NCBI GenBank assembly: GCA_044506565.1
Contig: JBIQKN010000062.1
Location: 1-15,820 of the forward strand
DNA length: 15,820 bases
Direction: 5' to 3'
Origin: Croceibacterium_A sp044506565
GTDB lineage: Bacteria > Pseudomonadota > Alphaproteobacteria > Sphingomonadales > Sphingomonadaceae
This document shows, piece after piece, positions 5,458 through 12,368 of the stretch; position 1 is the stretch's first letter; each line of letters starts with the position of its first letter. The notes beneath the pieces were generated by a model. That model did no database searches. It was given only the letters and a program-made list of their open reading frames with translations, and was not told the DNA's origin. Position numbers and translations under genes: made by a program.

Positions 5458-6198
5458 TTACTCCGCGATCGCTTCGGCGGCGGCCTCGGCCTCCGCTTCG
5501 CTCGCACCACCGCGACCGAGCAGGTCGGCAACCTTCTTGCCGCGACGCTGCGCGACCGACTTCGGCGAAGTCTGGCTGCCGAGCGCGTCGAAGGTGGCGC
5601 GGATCATGTTGTAGGGGTTCGAGGTGCCGATCGACTTGGCGACGACGTCGGCCACGCCGAGGCTCTCGAACACCGCGCGCATCGGGCCGCCGGCGATGAT
5701 GCCGGTACCCGGAGGCGCCGAACGCAGGTTGACCTTGCCGGCACCGAAGTGGCCCTTGCCGTCGTGATGCAGCGTGCGCCCTTCCTTGAGCGGCACGCGG
5801 ACCATCTTCTTCTTGGCCGCTGCGGTCGCCTTGGTAATCGCCTCGGGTACCTCGCGGGCCTTGCCGTGGCCGAAGCCGACGCGGCCCTTGCCGTCGCCGA
5901 CCACGACCAGCGCGGCGAAGCCGAAGCGCTTGCCGCCCTTCACAGTCTTCGACACGCGGTTGATGTGCACGAGCTTCTCGATCAGCTCATCGCCGCCTTC
6001 CTCGTCGCCGCCCCGGCCGCGACGGTCATCGCGGCCACGACCGCGCCCACGGCCGCCGTCCCGGTCGCCACCGCCACGTCCACCGCGACCGCCACGTCCG
6101 CGCGGTTCGCGCTGCTCGGGAGCCGCCGCCTCGACGCTTCCGGCTGCCTCGACCGCCACGCCGGTCTCGACTTCGTTGTTCGTTTCGTCAGCCATCAT
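5458..6198 (-). CDS. rpsE: Small-subunit ribosomal protein S5 with Arg-Gly-rich N-terminal extension
   Basis: uS5, a 30S protein near the decoding centre and mRNA entry, involved in accuracy and helicase activity. It is 246 aa against 167 in E. coli. The S5 fold starts near residue 71 with ELIEKLVHINRVSKTVKGGK and contains FGFAALVVVGDGKGRVGFG, RSAPPGTGIIAGGPMRAVFE and GTSNPYNMIRATFDAL. Residues 1-30 are acidic; 31-64 are Arg/Gly repeats (RGRGGRGG, GRGRGRGRDDRRGR), presumably disordered. A Glu/Ala tail follows GRGG at the C-terminus. The first ATG overlaps the rplR stop as TGATG; a second in-frame ATG follows immediately and could be the real start. The extension is familiar from sphingomonad S5 proteins. 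Confidence 0.97.
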   Translation of the reverse strand: MMADETNNEVETGVAVEAAGSVEAAAPEQREPRGRGGRGGRGGGDRDGGRGRGRGRDDRRGRGGDEEGGDELIEKLVHINRVSKTVKGGKRFGFAALVVVGDGKGRVGFGHGKAREVPEAITKATAAAKKKMVRVPLKEGRTLHHDGKGHFGAGKVNLRSAPPGTGIIAGGPMRAVFESLGVADVVAKSIGTSNPYNMIRATFDALGSQTSPKSVAQRRGKKVADLLGRGGASEAEAEAAAEAIAE

Positions 6199-6542
6199 CA
6201 GAACTCCAGCCCGCCTTCGCGGGCGGCATCGGCCAGCGCCTTGACGCGGCCATGGAACAGGTAGCCGCCGCGATCGAACACGACGGACGTCACGCCGGCC
6301 TTCTTCGCCCTGGCGGCGATGTCCTTGCCGACCTGGACGGCGGCGTCGACGTTGGCGCCGGAACTCTTCACGCCGAGCGTCGACGCGGCGGCGACCGTGC
6401 GGCCCGCGGCGTCGTCGATGACCTGCGCGTAGATGTGGCGCCCCGTGCGGTGAACCGACAGGCGCGGCTTGCCGCCAGCGCGGCTCTTGAGCGCGGTGCG
6501 CACGCGGCGGCGGCGGCGCTCGAACAGGGATAGCTTGGCCAT
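6198..6542 (-). CDS. rplR: Large-subunit ribosomal protein L18
   Basis: uL18, which binds 5S rRNA together with L5 in the 50S central protuberance. It is 114 aa (117 in E. coli). Family features are the basic N-terminus LFERRRRRVRTALKSRAGGK, the RLSVHRTGRHIYAQVIDD strand, the LGVKSSGANVDAAVQVGKDI helix region, and the C-terminal FDRGGYLFHGRVKALADAAR with REGGLEF end. The start codon lies one base after the rplF stop (TAACATG) and its stop overlaps the first rpsE ATG by one base, implying coupled translation on both sides. Confidence 0.98.
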   Translation of the reverse strand: MAKLSLFERRRRRVRTALKSRAGGKPRLSVHRTGRHIYAQVIDDAAGRTVAAASTLGVKSSGANVDAAVQVGKDIAARAKKAGVTSVVFDRGGYLFHGRVKALADAAREGGLEF

Positions 6543-6543
6543 G

Positions 6544-7077
6544 TTACTTCTTCTTCCCTTCCTTGCGGAAGACGTACTCGCCGCGATACTTGATGCCCTT
6601 GCCCTTGTACGGCTCGGGCTTGCGCCAGCGGCGGATTTCGGCGGCGAACTGGCCGACGGCCTGCTTGTCGATGCCCGAGATCTCGACCGTGGTCTGGTCC
6701 GGGGTCTTCACCTCGAGGCCTTCCGGCACGTCGAGGTCGACGTCGTGGCTGTAGCCGAGCTGAAGCTTGAGCTTCTTGCCCTGCGCGCTCGCACGGTAGC
6801 CGACGCCGGTGATCTCGAGGACCTTGGTGAAGCCCTGCGTGACACCTTCGACGAGGTTCGACACCAGCGTGCGCTGCATGCCCCAGTGGCTGCGGGCCGC
6901 CTTGCCGTCGTTGGCCGGCTCGACCGAGATCGATCCGTCCTCGAGCTTGTAGTTGACGAGCTCCGACAGGCCCATCGACAGGGTCCCCTTGGGGCCCTTG
7001 ACGCTGAGCTGCCCGTTCTCGATCGCCGCGGTGACCCCGCTCGGGATCGCCACCGGCTTCTTGCCGATGCGGCTCAT
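6544..7077 (-). CDS. rplF: Large-subunit ribosomal protein L6
   Basis: uL6, a two-domain 50S protein near the sarcin-ricin loop and L7/L12 stalk base, important for elongation-factor action and assembly. It is 177 aa, the E. coli length. It begins SRIGKKPVAIPSGVTAAIEN and has the WGMQRTLVSNLVEGVTQGF segment, LEITGVGYRASAQGKKLKLQ, and the C-terminal signature KPEPYKGKGIKYRGEYVFRK. The ATG overlaps the rpsH stop by one base (TGATG). rplR follows after a single base. Confidence 0.98.
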   Translation of the reverse strand: MSRIGKKPVAIPSGVTAAIENGQLSVKGPKGTLSMGLSELVNYKLEDGSISVEPANDGKAARSHWGMQRTLVSNLVEGVTQGFTKVLEITGVGYRASAQGKKLKLQLGYSHDVDLDVPEGLEVKTPDQTTVEISGIDKQAVGQFAAEIRRWRKPEPYKGKGIKYRGEYVFRKEGKKK

Positions 7078-7472
7078 CAGAACACCTCCGCCAGCACTTC
7101 GCCGCCGACGTTCTGGGCGCGCGCTTCGGCATCCGAAAGCACGCCCTTGGGCGTCGAGACGATGGTGATGCCGAGGCCGTTGCGCACCGTCGGCAGCTCC
7201 TTGCTACCCGAGTACACGCGCCGGCCCGGCTTGGAGACGCGAGCGACGTGCTTGATCGCGGGCTCGCCCTCGAAATACTTGAGTTCGATCCGCAGCGCCG
7301 GGTGCTTGCCGGTCGTGTCCTGGCTGTAGCCGCGGATGTAGCCTTCGCGCTGGAGAACCTCGAGCACGTTGGCGCGCAGCTTCGACGCCGGCGACAGGAC
7401 CGAGTCCTTCTTCGCCTGCTGGCCGTTGCGGATGCGGGTGAGCATATCACCCAGGGGATCGGTCAGTGCCAT
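7077..7472 (-). CDS. rpsH: Small-subunit ribosomal protein S8
   Basis: uS8, a primary 16S rRNA-binding protein of the 30S body. In E. coli it is also the translational repressor of the spc operon. It is 131 aa (130 in E. coli). It reads DPLGDMLTRIRNGQQAKKDS at the N-terminus, has the RISKPGRRVY-like segment VARVSKPGRRVYSGSKELPT, and the C-terminal GLGITIVSTPKGVLSDAEAR. I saw no obvious copy of the E. coli S8 operator before rplE, though this was judged by eye. It lies 12 bases after rpsN and overlaps rplF by one base. Confidence 0.98.
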   Translation of the reverse strand: MALTDPLGDMLTRIRNGQQAKKDSVLSPASKLRANVLEVLQREGYIRGYSQDTTGKHPALRIELKYFEGEPAIKHVARVSKPGRRVYSGSKELPTVRNGLGITIVSTPKGVLSDAEARAQNVGGEVLAEVF

Positions 7473-7484
7473 CTCGTCAGATCC

Positions 7485-7790
7485 TCACCAGCTCGACTTG
7501 GTCAGGCCCGGAATCAGGCCCTTGAGACCCAGGTTCCGGATCTCGATCCGGTTGAGGCCGAACTTGCGGTAGACGCCACGCGGGCGTCCGGTGGTGGTGC
7601 AGCGGTTGCGCACGCGGGTCGGATTCGCGTTGCGCGGAATTTCCGCCATCTTCAGGCGCGCGATCAGGCGCTCGGCTTCGTCGAGCGACTCGTCGTTCGC
7701 GATCGCCTTCAGCTTCGCGTACTTCGCGGCATACTTCTTCACGAGCTTCTTGCGACGCTCGTTCTTGTTGATGGAACTCAGTTTCGCCAT
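7485..7790 (-). CDS. rpsN: Small-subunit ribosomal protein S14 (zinc-free form)
   Basis: uS14, a 30S head protein close to the A-site side of the head. It is 101 aa, the long zinc-independent type: only one cysteine is present (NRCTTTGRPRGVYRKFGLNR) and the CxxC pairs of the short zinc-binding form are missing. The N-terminal half is KLSSINKNERRKKLVKKY followed by a helical basic stretch; the C-terminus is IRNLGLKGLIPGLTKSSW, typical of the family. It lies 24 bases after rplE, with AGGAG in the gap, and 12 bases before rpsH. Confidence 0.98.
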   Translation of the reverse strand: MAKLSSINKNERRKKLVKKYAAKYAKLKAIANDESLDEAERLIARLKMAEIPRNANPTRVRNRCTTTGRPRGVYRKFGLNRIEIRNLGLKGLIPGLTKSSW

Positions 7791-7814
7791 GGACTTAAGC
7801 TCTCCTGAAGCCGC

Positions 7815-8408
7815 TTACGCGGCCTGCTTCTCTTCAGCCTGGGTGTCGGCCTCAGGCGCAGGGAACGGGAAACCGAACAGGCGCAGCAGCTCGCGCGCCT
7901 CGTCGTCGGTCTTGGCGGTGGTGGTGACGATGATGTCCATCCCACGCACCTTCTCGATCTTGTCGTAGCTGATCTCGGGGAACACGATCTGCTCCTTGAG
8001 ACCCATCGCATAGTTGCCGTGCCCGTCGAACGACTTCGGGTTGAGCCCGCGGAAGTCGCGGATGCGCGGCATCGCGATCGTCACCAGGCGATCGAGGAAC
8101 TCGTACATGCGGTCGCGGCGCAGGGTGACCTTGCAGCCGATCGGCATGCCCTCGCGCAGCTTGAACTGCGCGATCGACTTCTTCGCCTTGGTGATCACGG
8201 CCTTCTGGCCGGCGATCAGCTCCATTTCCTCGGCTGCCGTCTGGACCTTCTTCTTGTCCTGGCTCGCCTCGCCCACGCCCATGTTGAGCGTGATCTTCTC
8301 GAGCCGCGGCACCTCGAGCCGGTTCTTGTAGCCGAACTTCTCGGTCATCGCCTTGACGATGCGGTCCTCGTAGCTCTTCTTCAGGCGGGGAACGTACTTG
8401 TCAGCCAT
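7815..8408 (-). CDS. rplE: Large-subunit ribosomal protein L5
   Basis: uL5, which binds 5S rRNA with L18 and L25 and contacts P-site tRNA and S13. It is 197 aa against 179 in E. coli. Family segments are YEDRIVKAMTEKFGYKNRLE, LEKITLNMGVGEASQDKKKV, KLREGMPIGCKVTLRRDRMY and RIRDFRGLNPKSFDGHGNYA. The extra residues are a C-terminal Glu/Ala/Gln-rich tail after FGFPFPAP. The ATG lies inside the end of rplX with an 8-base overlap (ATGGCTGA), so its translation is probably coupled to L24. Confidence 0.98.
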   Translation of the reverse strand: MADKYVPRLKKSYEDRIVKAMTEKFGYKNRLEVPRLEKITLNMGVGEASQDKKKVQTAAEEMELIAGQKAVITKAKKSIAQFKLREGMPIGCKVTLRRDRMYEFLDRLVTIAMPRIRDFRGLNPKSFDGHGNYAMGLKEQIVFPEISYDKIEKVRGMDIIVTTTAKTDDEARELLRLFGFPFPAPEADTQAEEKQAA

Positions 8409-8721
8409 CGATCTTCTCCCCGGTCTTCACCGCGACGCGGACCTTCTTGCCGTCCTTGCCGGCTTCGAACCGGACACGGGTCGGCTTGCCGTCCGCCGTC
8501 GCAATCGCGACCTTGGAAATGTGCATGGGCGCAGGCGCGCGGTCGATGCCGCCCTGCGGATTGCCGGCGCTCGGCTTGCGGTGGCGCGCGGCCACGTTGA
8601 GCCCGTCGACGACGACCTTGCCGTCCTTCGGCAGGACCTTGAGCACGGTGCCGGTGCGGCCCTTGTCCTTGCCGGACAGGACCACGACGTTGTCGCCCTT
8701 CTTGATCTTCGCGGCGGCCAT
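8401..8721 (-). CDS. rplX: Large-subunit ribosomal protein L24
   Basis: uL24, a KOW-domain protein that initiates 50S assembly at the 5' end of 23S rRNA and sits near the exit tunnel. It is 106 aa (104 in E. coli). The KOW motif is KIKKGDNVVVLSGKDKGRTG with VLKVLPKDGKVVVDGLNV after it, and the family segment GGIDRAPAPMHISKVAI follows. The chosen ATG overlaps the rplN stop by one base (TGATG). The same frame stays open far upstream, but that part is out-of-frame rplN. The gene overlaps rplE by 8 bases. Confidence 0.97.
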   Translation of the reverse strand: MAAAKIKKGDNVVVLSGKDKGRTGTVLKVLPKDGKVVVDGLNVAARHRKPSAGNPQGGIDRAPAPMHISKVAIATADGKPTRVRFEAGKDGKKVRVAVKTGEKIDG

Positions 8722-9089
8722 CACAGCACCTCCGGAGCGAGCGAAATGATCTTCATGAAGCCCTTGCCGCGCAGCTCGCGCACGACAGGCCCGAAGATGC
8801 GGGTGCCGATCGGCTCCTCGTTCTTGTTGACGAGGACCGCGGCGTTGCTGTCGAAGCGGATCACGCTGCCGTCGGGACGGCGGACGTCCTTCTTCGTGCG
8901 CACGATCACCGCGCGGTGGACGTCGCCCTTCTTCACGCGGGCGCGCGGCTGCGCCTCCTTGACGGAGACGACGATCACGTCGCCGACGCCGGCGGTGCGG
9001 CGCTTCGAGCCGCCCAGCACCTTGATGCACTGGACGCGCTTCGCGCCGCTGTTGTCCGCGACGTCGAGGTTGGACTGCATCTGGATCAT
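8721..9089 (-). CDS. rplN: Large-subunit ribosomal protein L14
   Basis: uL14, a 50S interface protein forming intersubunit bridges and the binding site of the silencing factor RsfS. It is 122 aa (123 in E. coli). It opens MIQMQSNLDVADNSGAKRV and includes IKVLGGSKRRTAGVGDVIVV, KKGDVHRAVIVRTKKDVRRP and the end RGKGFMKIISLAPEVL. The ATG has AAGGA about 9 bases upstream. It opens the spc block after a 75-base gap from rpsQ that holds a hairpin, and its stop overlaps the rplX start. Confidence 0.98.
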   Translation of the reverse strand: MIQMQSNLDVADNSGAKRVQCIKVLGGSKRRTAGVGDVIVVSVKEAQPRARVKKGDVHRAVIVRTKKDVRRPDGSVIRFDSNAAVLVNKNEEPIGTRIFGPVVRELRGKGFMKIISLAPEVL

Positions 9090-9113
9090 CGATCCGGTTC
9101 CTTCTCAGTGGCT

Positions 9114-9132
9114 TGCCGGAACGAGTCCGGCA
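9114..9132 (-). other. Hairpin in the rpsQ-rplN gap with an alternative pairing
   Basis: TGCCGGA (9114-9120) and TCCGGCA (9126-9132) form a perfect 7-bp stem with a 5-base loop. A competing pairing uses GGAAC (9118-9122) with GTTCC (9133-9137), so the two folds exclude each other. The site is 25 bases before the first spc gene, where E. coli has its spc promoter. No T-run follows the first stem on the minus strand. A regulatory role is only a suggestion. Confidence 0.4.
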
Positions 9133-9164
9133 GTTCCAAAATTCCCTTACGGGCCGACCCGGCC

Positions 9165-9455
9165 CTAGTTTCCGGCCGCTTCGACCTCGAGATCGGCCTC
9201 GACCGCCACGCCCTTGCTGGCCTTCACCCGGTCGAGCACTCGCCAGGTCTTGGTCTTTGAGATCGGGCGCGTCTCCTCGATGCGCACGGTGTCACCGGGC
9301 CGGTACTCGTTGCCCTCGTCGTGCGCGTGGTACTTCTTCGAGCGACGGATGATCTTGCCGTAAAGCGGGTGCTTGACCTTGCGTTCGACCAGCACCGTCA
9401 CGGTCTTGTCGGTCTTGTCGGACACCACGGTCCCGACGAGGATGCGCTTGGGCAT
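9165..9455 (-). CDS. rpsQ: Small-subunit ribosomal protein S17
   Basis: uS17, an early-binding 30S protein with an OB fold that contacts helix 11 of 16S rRNA. It is 96 aa against 84 in E. coli. It reads MPKRILVGTVVSDKTDKTVT, then VERKVKHPLYGKIIRRSKKY with HAHDEGNEYRPGDTVRIEET, followed by RPISKTKTWRVLDRV. A short acidic tail (VEADLEVEAAGN) is added at the C-terminus. Its ribosome site is ideal and overlaps the rpmC stop: TAAGGAGGT, then the ATG after five bases. It is the last gene of the S10 block. Confidence 0.98.
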   Translation of the reverse strand: MPKRILVGTVVSDKTDKTVTVLVERKVKHPLYGKIIRRSKKYHAHDEGNEYRPGDTVRIEETRPISKTKTWRVLDRVKASKGVAVEADLEVEAAGN

Positions 9456-9465
9456 CGATACCTCC

Positions 9466-9723
9466 TTAAGCCTGAGCCGCAGCGCGCGAGCGCTCGGTCT
9501 GCAGGGTCTTGATGCGGGCGATCTCGCGACGGACTTCCTTGATCCGCGCGGGGCGCTCGAGCTGGTTGGTCGCGGCCTGGAAGCGCAGGTTGAACTGCTC
9601 GCGCTTCAGCTCGACGAGCTGTTCGCCGAGCTGGTCGTCGGTCTTCGTCCGCAGGTCCTCGAACTTGCGGTTGCCACCCGTGGCCGGCTTGGCGGCCTTG
9701 GCGCTCTTCTTCGTCGCAGCCAT
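9466..9723 (-). CDS. rpmC: Large-subunit ribosomal protein L29 with basic N-terminal extension
   Basis: uL29, a helical protein at the rim of the 50S exit tunnel, near the docking sites of trigger factor, SRP and SecY. It is 85 aa against 63 in E. coli. The conserved part is FEDLRTKTDDQLGEQLVELK, then REQFNLRFQAATNQLERPAR and IKEVRREIARIKTLQTERSR. Residues 1-20 are a Lys/Ala extension (AATKKSAKAAKPATGGNRK). Two ATGs are adjacent; the second (9723) is preferred because GGAGG is 6 bases upstream of it but only 3 from the first. The rplP stop overlaps both. Confidence 0.93.
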   Translation of the reverse strand: MAATKKSAKAAKPATGGNRKFEDLRTKTDDQLGEQLVELKREQFNLRFQAATNQLERPARIKEVRREIARIKTLQTERSRAAAQA

Positions 9724-10157
9724 CATTCGCCTCCGAGGTGCGAGGTGTCGCCAAGACGGGCGACGACCTTGGTCTTGATCGGCAGCTTCATCGCCGCGCG
9801 GCTGAAGGCCTCGGCCGCGAGCGGGCCGGGGACACCGTCGAGCTCGAACAGGATCCGGCCCGGCTTGACGCGGGCGGCCCAGTACTCGACCGCGCCCTTG
9901 CCCTTGCCCTGGCGGACCTCGGCCGGCTTCTTCGACACCGGCACGTCGGGGAACACGCGGATCCACAGGCGGCCTTGGCGCTTGATGTGGCGCGTGATCG
10001 CGCGGCGCGCGGCCTCGATCTGGCGCGCGGTGATCCGTTCCGGCTCGAGCGCCTTGAGGCCGTACGAGCCAAAGTTCAGCGAGGTGCCGCCCTTGGCGTC
10101 GCCGCTGATCCGGCCCTTGAACGCCTTGCGGAACTTGGTCTTCTTCGGTTGCAGCAT
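9723..10157 (-). CDS. rplP: Large-subunit ribosomal protein L16
   Basis: uL16, a late-assembling 50S protein beside the A-site tRNA elbow and peptidyl-transferase centre. It is 144 aa (136 in E. coli). It begins MLQPKKTKFRKAFKGRISGD and includes GLKALEPERITARQIEAARR, AITRHIKRQGRLWIRVFPDV, then KPAEVRQGKGKGAVEYWAAR and the PGRILFELDG segment. The ATG has GAGGTAGGG just upstream and lies 11 bases after the rpsC stop. Its stop codon overlaps the rpmC start, so coupled translation is likely. Confidence 0.98.
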   Translation of the reverse strand: MLQPKKTKFRKAFKGRISGDAKGGTSLNFGSYGLKALEPERITARQIEAARRAITRHIKRQGRLWIRVFPDVPVSKKPAEVRQGKGKGAVEYWAARVKPGRILFELDGVPGPLAAEAFSRAAMKLPIKTKVVARLGDTSHLGGE

Positions 10158-10168
10158 CGTTCCCTACC

Positions 10169-10864
10169 TCAACGCGCCGGGCGGACGCCGGAGGTCTGAG
10201 CCTCCATCATCAGCCGGTCCTGCGCCATCGGATCGTGGGCGAAGATCTCACCCTTGAAGATCCAGCACTTGATGCCGATCACGCCGTAGGCGGTCAGCGC
10301 CTCGGCCTCGGCATAGTCGACGTTGGCGCGCAGCGTGTGCAGCGGCACGCGACCCTCGCGATACCACTCGACGCGGGCGATCTCGGCGCCGCCGAGACGG
10401 CCGCCGCAAGTGATCCGGATACCCTCGGCGCCGAGCCGCAGGGCCGACTGCACCGCACGCTTCATCGCCCGGCGGAACGCCACGCGGCGAACGAGCTGGT
10501 CGGCGACACCCTGGGCGACGAGCTTGGCGTCGATCTCCGGCTTGCGGATCTCGACGATGTTGAGCTTGACCTCGCTCTCGGTCATCGTCGCCAGCTTCGA
10601 GCGCAGCTTCTCGATGTCGGCGCCCTTCTTGCCGATGATCACACCGGGGCGCGCGGCATAGATCGAGATCCGGCACAGCTTGGCCGGGCGCTCGATCACC
10701 ACCTTCGAGATCGCCGCCTGCGGCAGGGTCTCGATGATGTACTTGCGCAGCTCGATGTCTTCCTTGAGCAGCTGGCTGTAGTTGCGCCCTTCGGCGTACC
10801 AGCGGCTGTCCCAGGTGCGGTTGATCTGCAGGCGCAGGCCGATCGGATTGCTCTTCTGACCCAT
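10169..10864 (-). CDS. rpsC: Small-subunit ribosomal protein S3
   Basis: uS3, a 30S head protein lining the mRNA entry channel, with helicase function alongside S4 and S5. It is 231 aa (233 in E. coli). The start MGQKSNPIGLRLQINRTWDS is universal in the family. The KH type II motif is VIIGKKGADIEKLRSKL (residues ~75-91), followed by the C-terminal domain with CGGRLGGAEIARVEWYREGR and VPLHTLRANVDYAEAEALTA. The frame is open another 26 codons upstream, but that is out-of-frame rplV; the true ATG comes one base after the rplV stop (TAAGATG). Confidence 0.98.
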   Translation of the reverse strand: MGQKSNPIGLRLQINRTWDSRWYAEGRNYSQLLKEDIELRKYIIETLPQAAISKVVIERPAKLCRISIYAARPGVIIGKKGADIEKLRSKLATMTESEVKLNIVEIRKPEIDAKLVAQGVADQLVRRVAFRRAMKRAVQSALRLGAEGIRITCGGRLGGAEIARVEWYREGRVPLHTLRANVDYAEAEALTAYGVIGIKCWIFKGEIFAHDPMAQDRLMMEAQTSGVRPAR

Positions 10865-10865
10865 C

Positions 10866-11246
10866 TTAAGCCTCTTCTTCCTGCTCGCGCACGACGATCC
10901 GCAGCCGGCTGAACGGCTTGAGGATACGGGTGGACTTGCCACGGCCGCGCGTCGCGAAACGCTTCATGGTGATCGACTTGCCGACCGACGCCTCGGCCAC
11001 GACCAGCGCATCGACGTCGAGGTCGTGGTTGTTCTCGGCGTTGGCGATCGCGCTGGCGAGCACCTTGCGGGCATCGACGGCCATCGCCTTCTTCGAGAAG
11101 GCGAGGATGTTCATCGCCTCTTCGGCCTTCTTGCCGCGGATCAGCCCGGCGACGAGGTTGAGCTTCTGCGCCGAACCACGGATCGTGGTGCCGACGGCCA
11201 GCGCCTCGTTGTCGGCGACGCGACGGGGAGATTTCGGCTTGCCCAT
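10866..11246 (-). CDS. rplV: Large-subunit ribosomal protein L22
   Basis: uL22, whose long hairpin loop lines the narrow part of the peptide exit tunnel, where macrolide resistance changes arise. It is 126 aa (110 in E. coli). It reads GKPKSPRRVADNEALAVGTT, then KLNLVAGLIRGKKAEEAMNI, AIANAENNHDLDVDALVVAE and the tunnel-loop region RGRGKSTRILKPFSRLRIVV. It ends in a short EQEEEA tail. The ATG shares one base with the rpsS stop (TAATG). A much longer upstream reading of the same frame is out-of-frame rpsS and is not part of the protein. Confidence 0.97.
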   Translation of the reverse strand: MGKPKSPRRVADNEALAVGTTIRGSAQKLNLVAGLIRGKKAEEAMNILAFSKKAMAVDARKVLASAIANAENNHDLDVDALVVAEASVGKSITMKRFATRGRGKSTRILKPFSRLRIVVREQEEEA

Positions 11247-11521
11247 TAGCGCTTGCCCTTCTTGTCGGCGGCATGGCCGGGGAAGTTGCGCGTCGGAGCG
11301 AACTCGCCGAGCTTGTGGCCGACCATGTCCTCGTTGACGGACACCGGAATGAACTTCTGGCCGTTGTAGACGTTGAACGTCAGGCCGACGAACTGCGGCA
11401 GGATCGTCGAGCGGCGCGACCAGGTCTTGATCGGCGCGCGGCCACCCTTCTCCTGCGCATCCTCTGCCTTCTTCAGCAGATGCAGGTCGACGAACGGACC
11501 TTTCCAGACGGAACGAGCCAT
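11246..11521 (-). CDS. rpsS: Small-subunit ribosomal protein S19
   Basis: uS19, a 30S head protein that pairs with S13 and reaches toward A-site tRNA and the L5 bridge. It is 91 aa (92 in E. coli). It reads ARSVWKGPFVDLHLLKKAED, then IKTWSRRSTILPQFVGLTFN, VYNGQKFIPVSVNEDMVGHK and LGEFAPTRNFPGHAADKKGK, all family hallmarks. It lies 6 bases after rplB and overlaps rplV by one base. Confidence 0.98.
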   Translation of the reverse strand: MARSVWKGPFVDLHLLKKAEDAQEKGGRAPIKTWSRRSTILPQFVGLTFNVYNGQKFIPVSVNEDMVGHKLGEFAPTRNFPGHAADKKGKR

Positions 11522-11527
11522 TATCGC

Positions 11528-12364
11528 TTACCTCTTCTTCTTCGCGTGGCGCGAACGGATGATCATCTTGTCCGTCTGCTTGTTGTTGCGCGTGCGGGCA
11601 CCCTTGGTCGGCTTGCCCCACGGGGTCACCGGATGGCGGCCGCCCGAGGTGCGGCCTTCACCGCCGCCGTGCGGGTGGTCGACCGGGTTCTTGGCGACGC
11701 CGCGGGTCAGCGGCTTGACGCCCATCCAGCGCTTGCGGCCGGCCTTGGCGAAGTTCTGGTTCTGGTTGTCGGGGTTCGACACCGAACCGACCGTGCCCAT
11801 GCAGTCGGCGCGCAGGTAGCGCTGCTCGCCCGAGTTGAGGCGAACGATGACCATCCCGCGGTCGCGGCCGACGACCTGGACGTAAGTCCCGGCGGAACGA
11901 GCGATCTGGCCGCCCTTGCCCGGCTTCATCTCGACGTTGTGGCAGATCGTGCCGACCGGCATCTGGCCGAGCAGCATCGCGTTGCCGACCTTGGTGTCGA
12001 CACGCTCGCCCGCAACCACCTGATCGCCGGGGGCCAGGCGGTTCGGAGCGAGAATGTACGCCAGCTCGCCGTCCTCATACTTGATGAGGGCGATGAACGC
12101 GGTCCGGTTGGGATCGTACTCGATCCGCTCGACCGTGGCCTGCATGTCCCACTTGCGACGCTTGAAGTCGATGTAGCGGTACTTCTGCTTGTGCCCGCCG
12201 GCCATGCCGCGCGAGGTCACGTGGCCCTTGTTGTTGCGGCCGCCCGTCTTGCGCTTGCCCTCAGTCAGCGCCTTGACGGGCTTGCCCTTGTACAGCGCAG
12301 AGCGGTCGACGAGGATCAGGCCGCGCCGGGCGGGGCTCGTCGGGTTGTAGTTCTTGAGTGCCAT
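11528..12364 (-). CDS. rplB: Large-subunit ribosomal protein L2
   Basis: uL2, a primary 23S rRNA-binding protein needed for subunit association and close to the peptidyl-transferase centre. It is 278 aa (273 in E. coli). It begins ALKNYNPTSPARRGLILVDR and has TGGRNNKGHVTSRGMAGGHK, the RNA-binding OB and SH3-like domains, and the C-terminal signature NPVDHPHGGGEGRTSGGRHP containing the conserved histidine (H229 of E. coli). The tail ARTRNNKQTDKMIIRSRHAK is typical. The ATG comes 4 bases after the rplW stop; rpsS follows 6 bases after its own stop. Confidence 0.98.
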   Translation of the reverse strand: MALKNYNPTSPARRGLILVDRSALYKGKPVKALTEGKRKTGGRNNKGHVTSRGMAGGHKQKYRYIDFKRRKWDMQATVERIEYDPNRTAFIALIKYEDGELAYILAPNRLAPGDQVVAGERVDTKVGNAMLLGQMPVGTICHNVEMKPGKGGQIARSAGTYVQVVGRDRGMVIVRLNSGEQRYLRADCMGTVGSVSNPDNQNQNFAKAGRKRWMGVKPLTRGVAKNPVDHPHGGGEGRTSGGRHPVTPWGKPTKGARTRNNKQTDKMIIRSRHAKKKR

Positions 12365-12368
12365 CGGA

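Noticed and set aside
10866..11621. Longer versions of rplV, rpsC and secY with extra N-terminal residues
   Set aside because: The extra parts are upstream genes read out of frame, and the internal ATGs give the exact conserved N-termini of L22, S3 and SecY at normal gene junctions.
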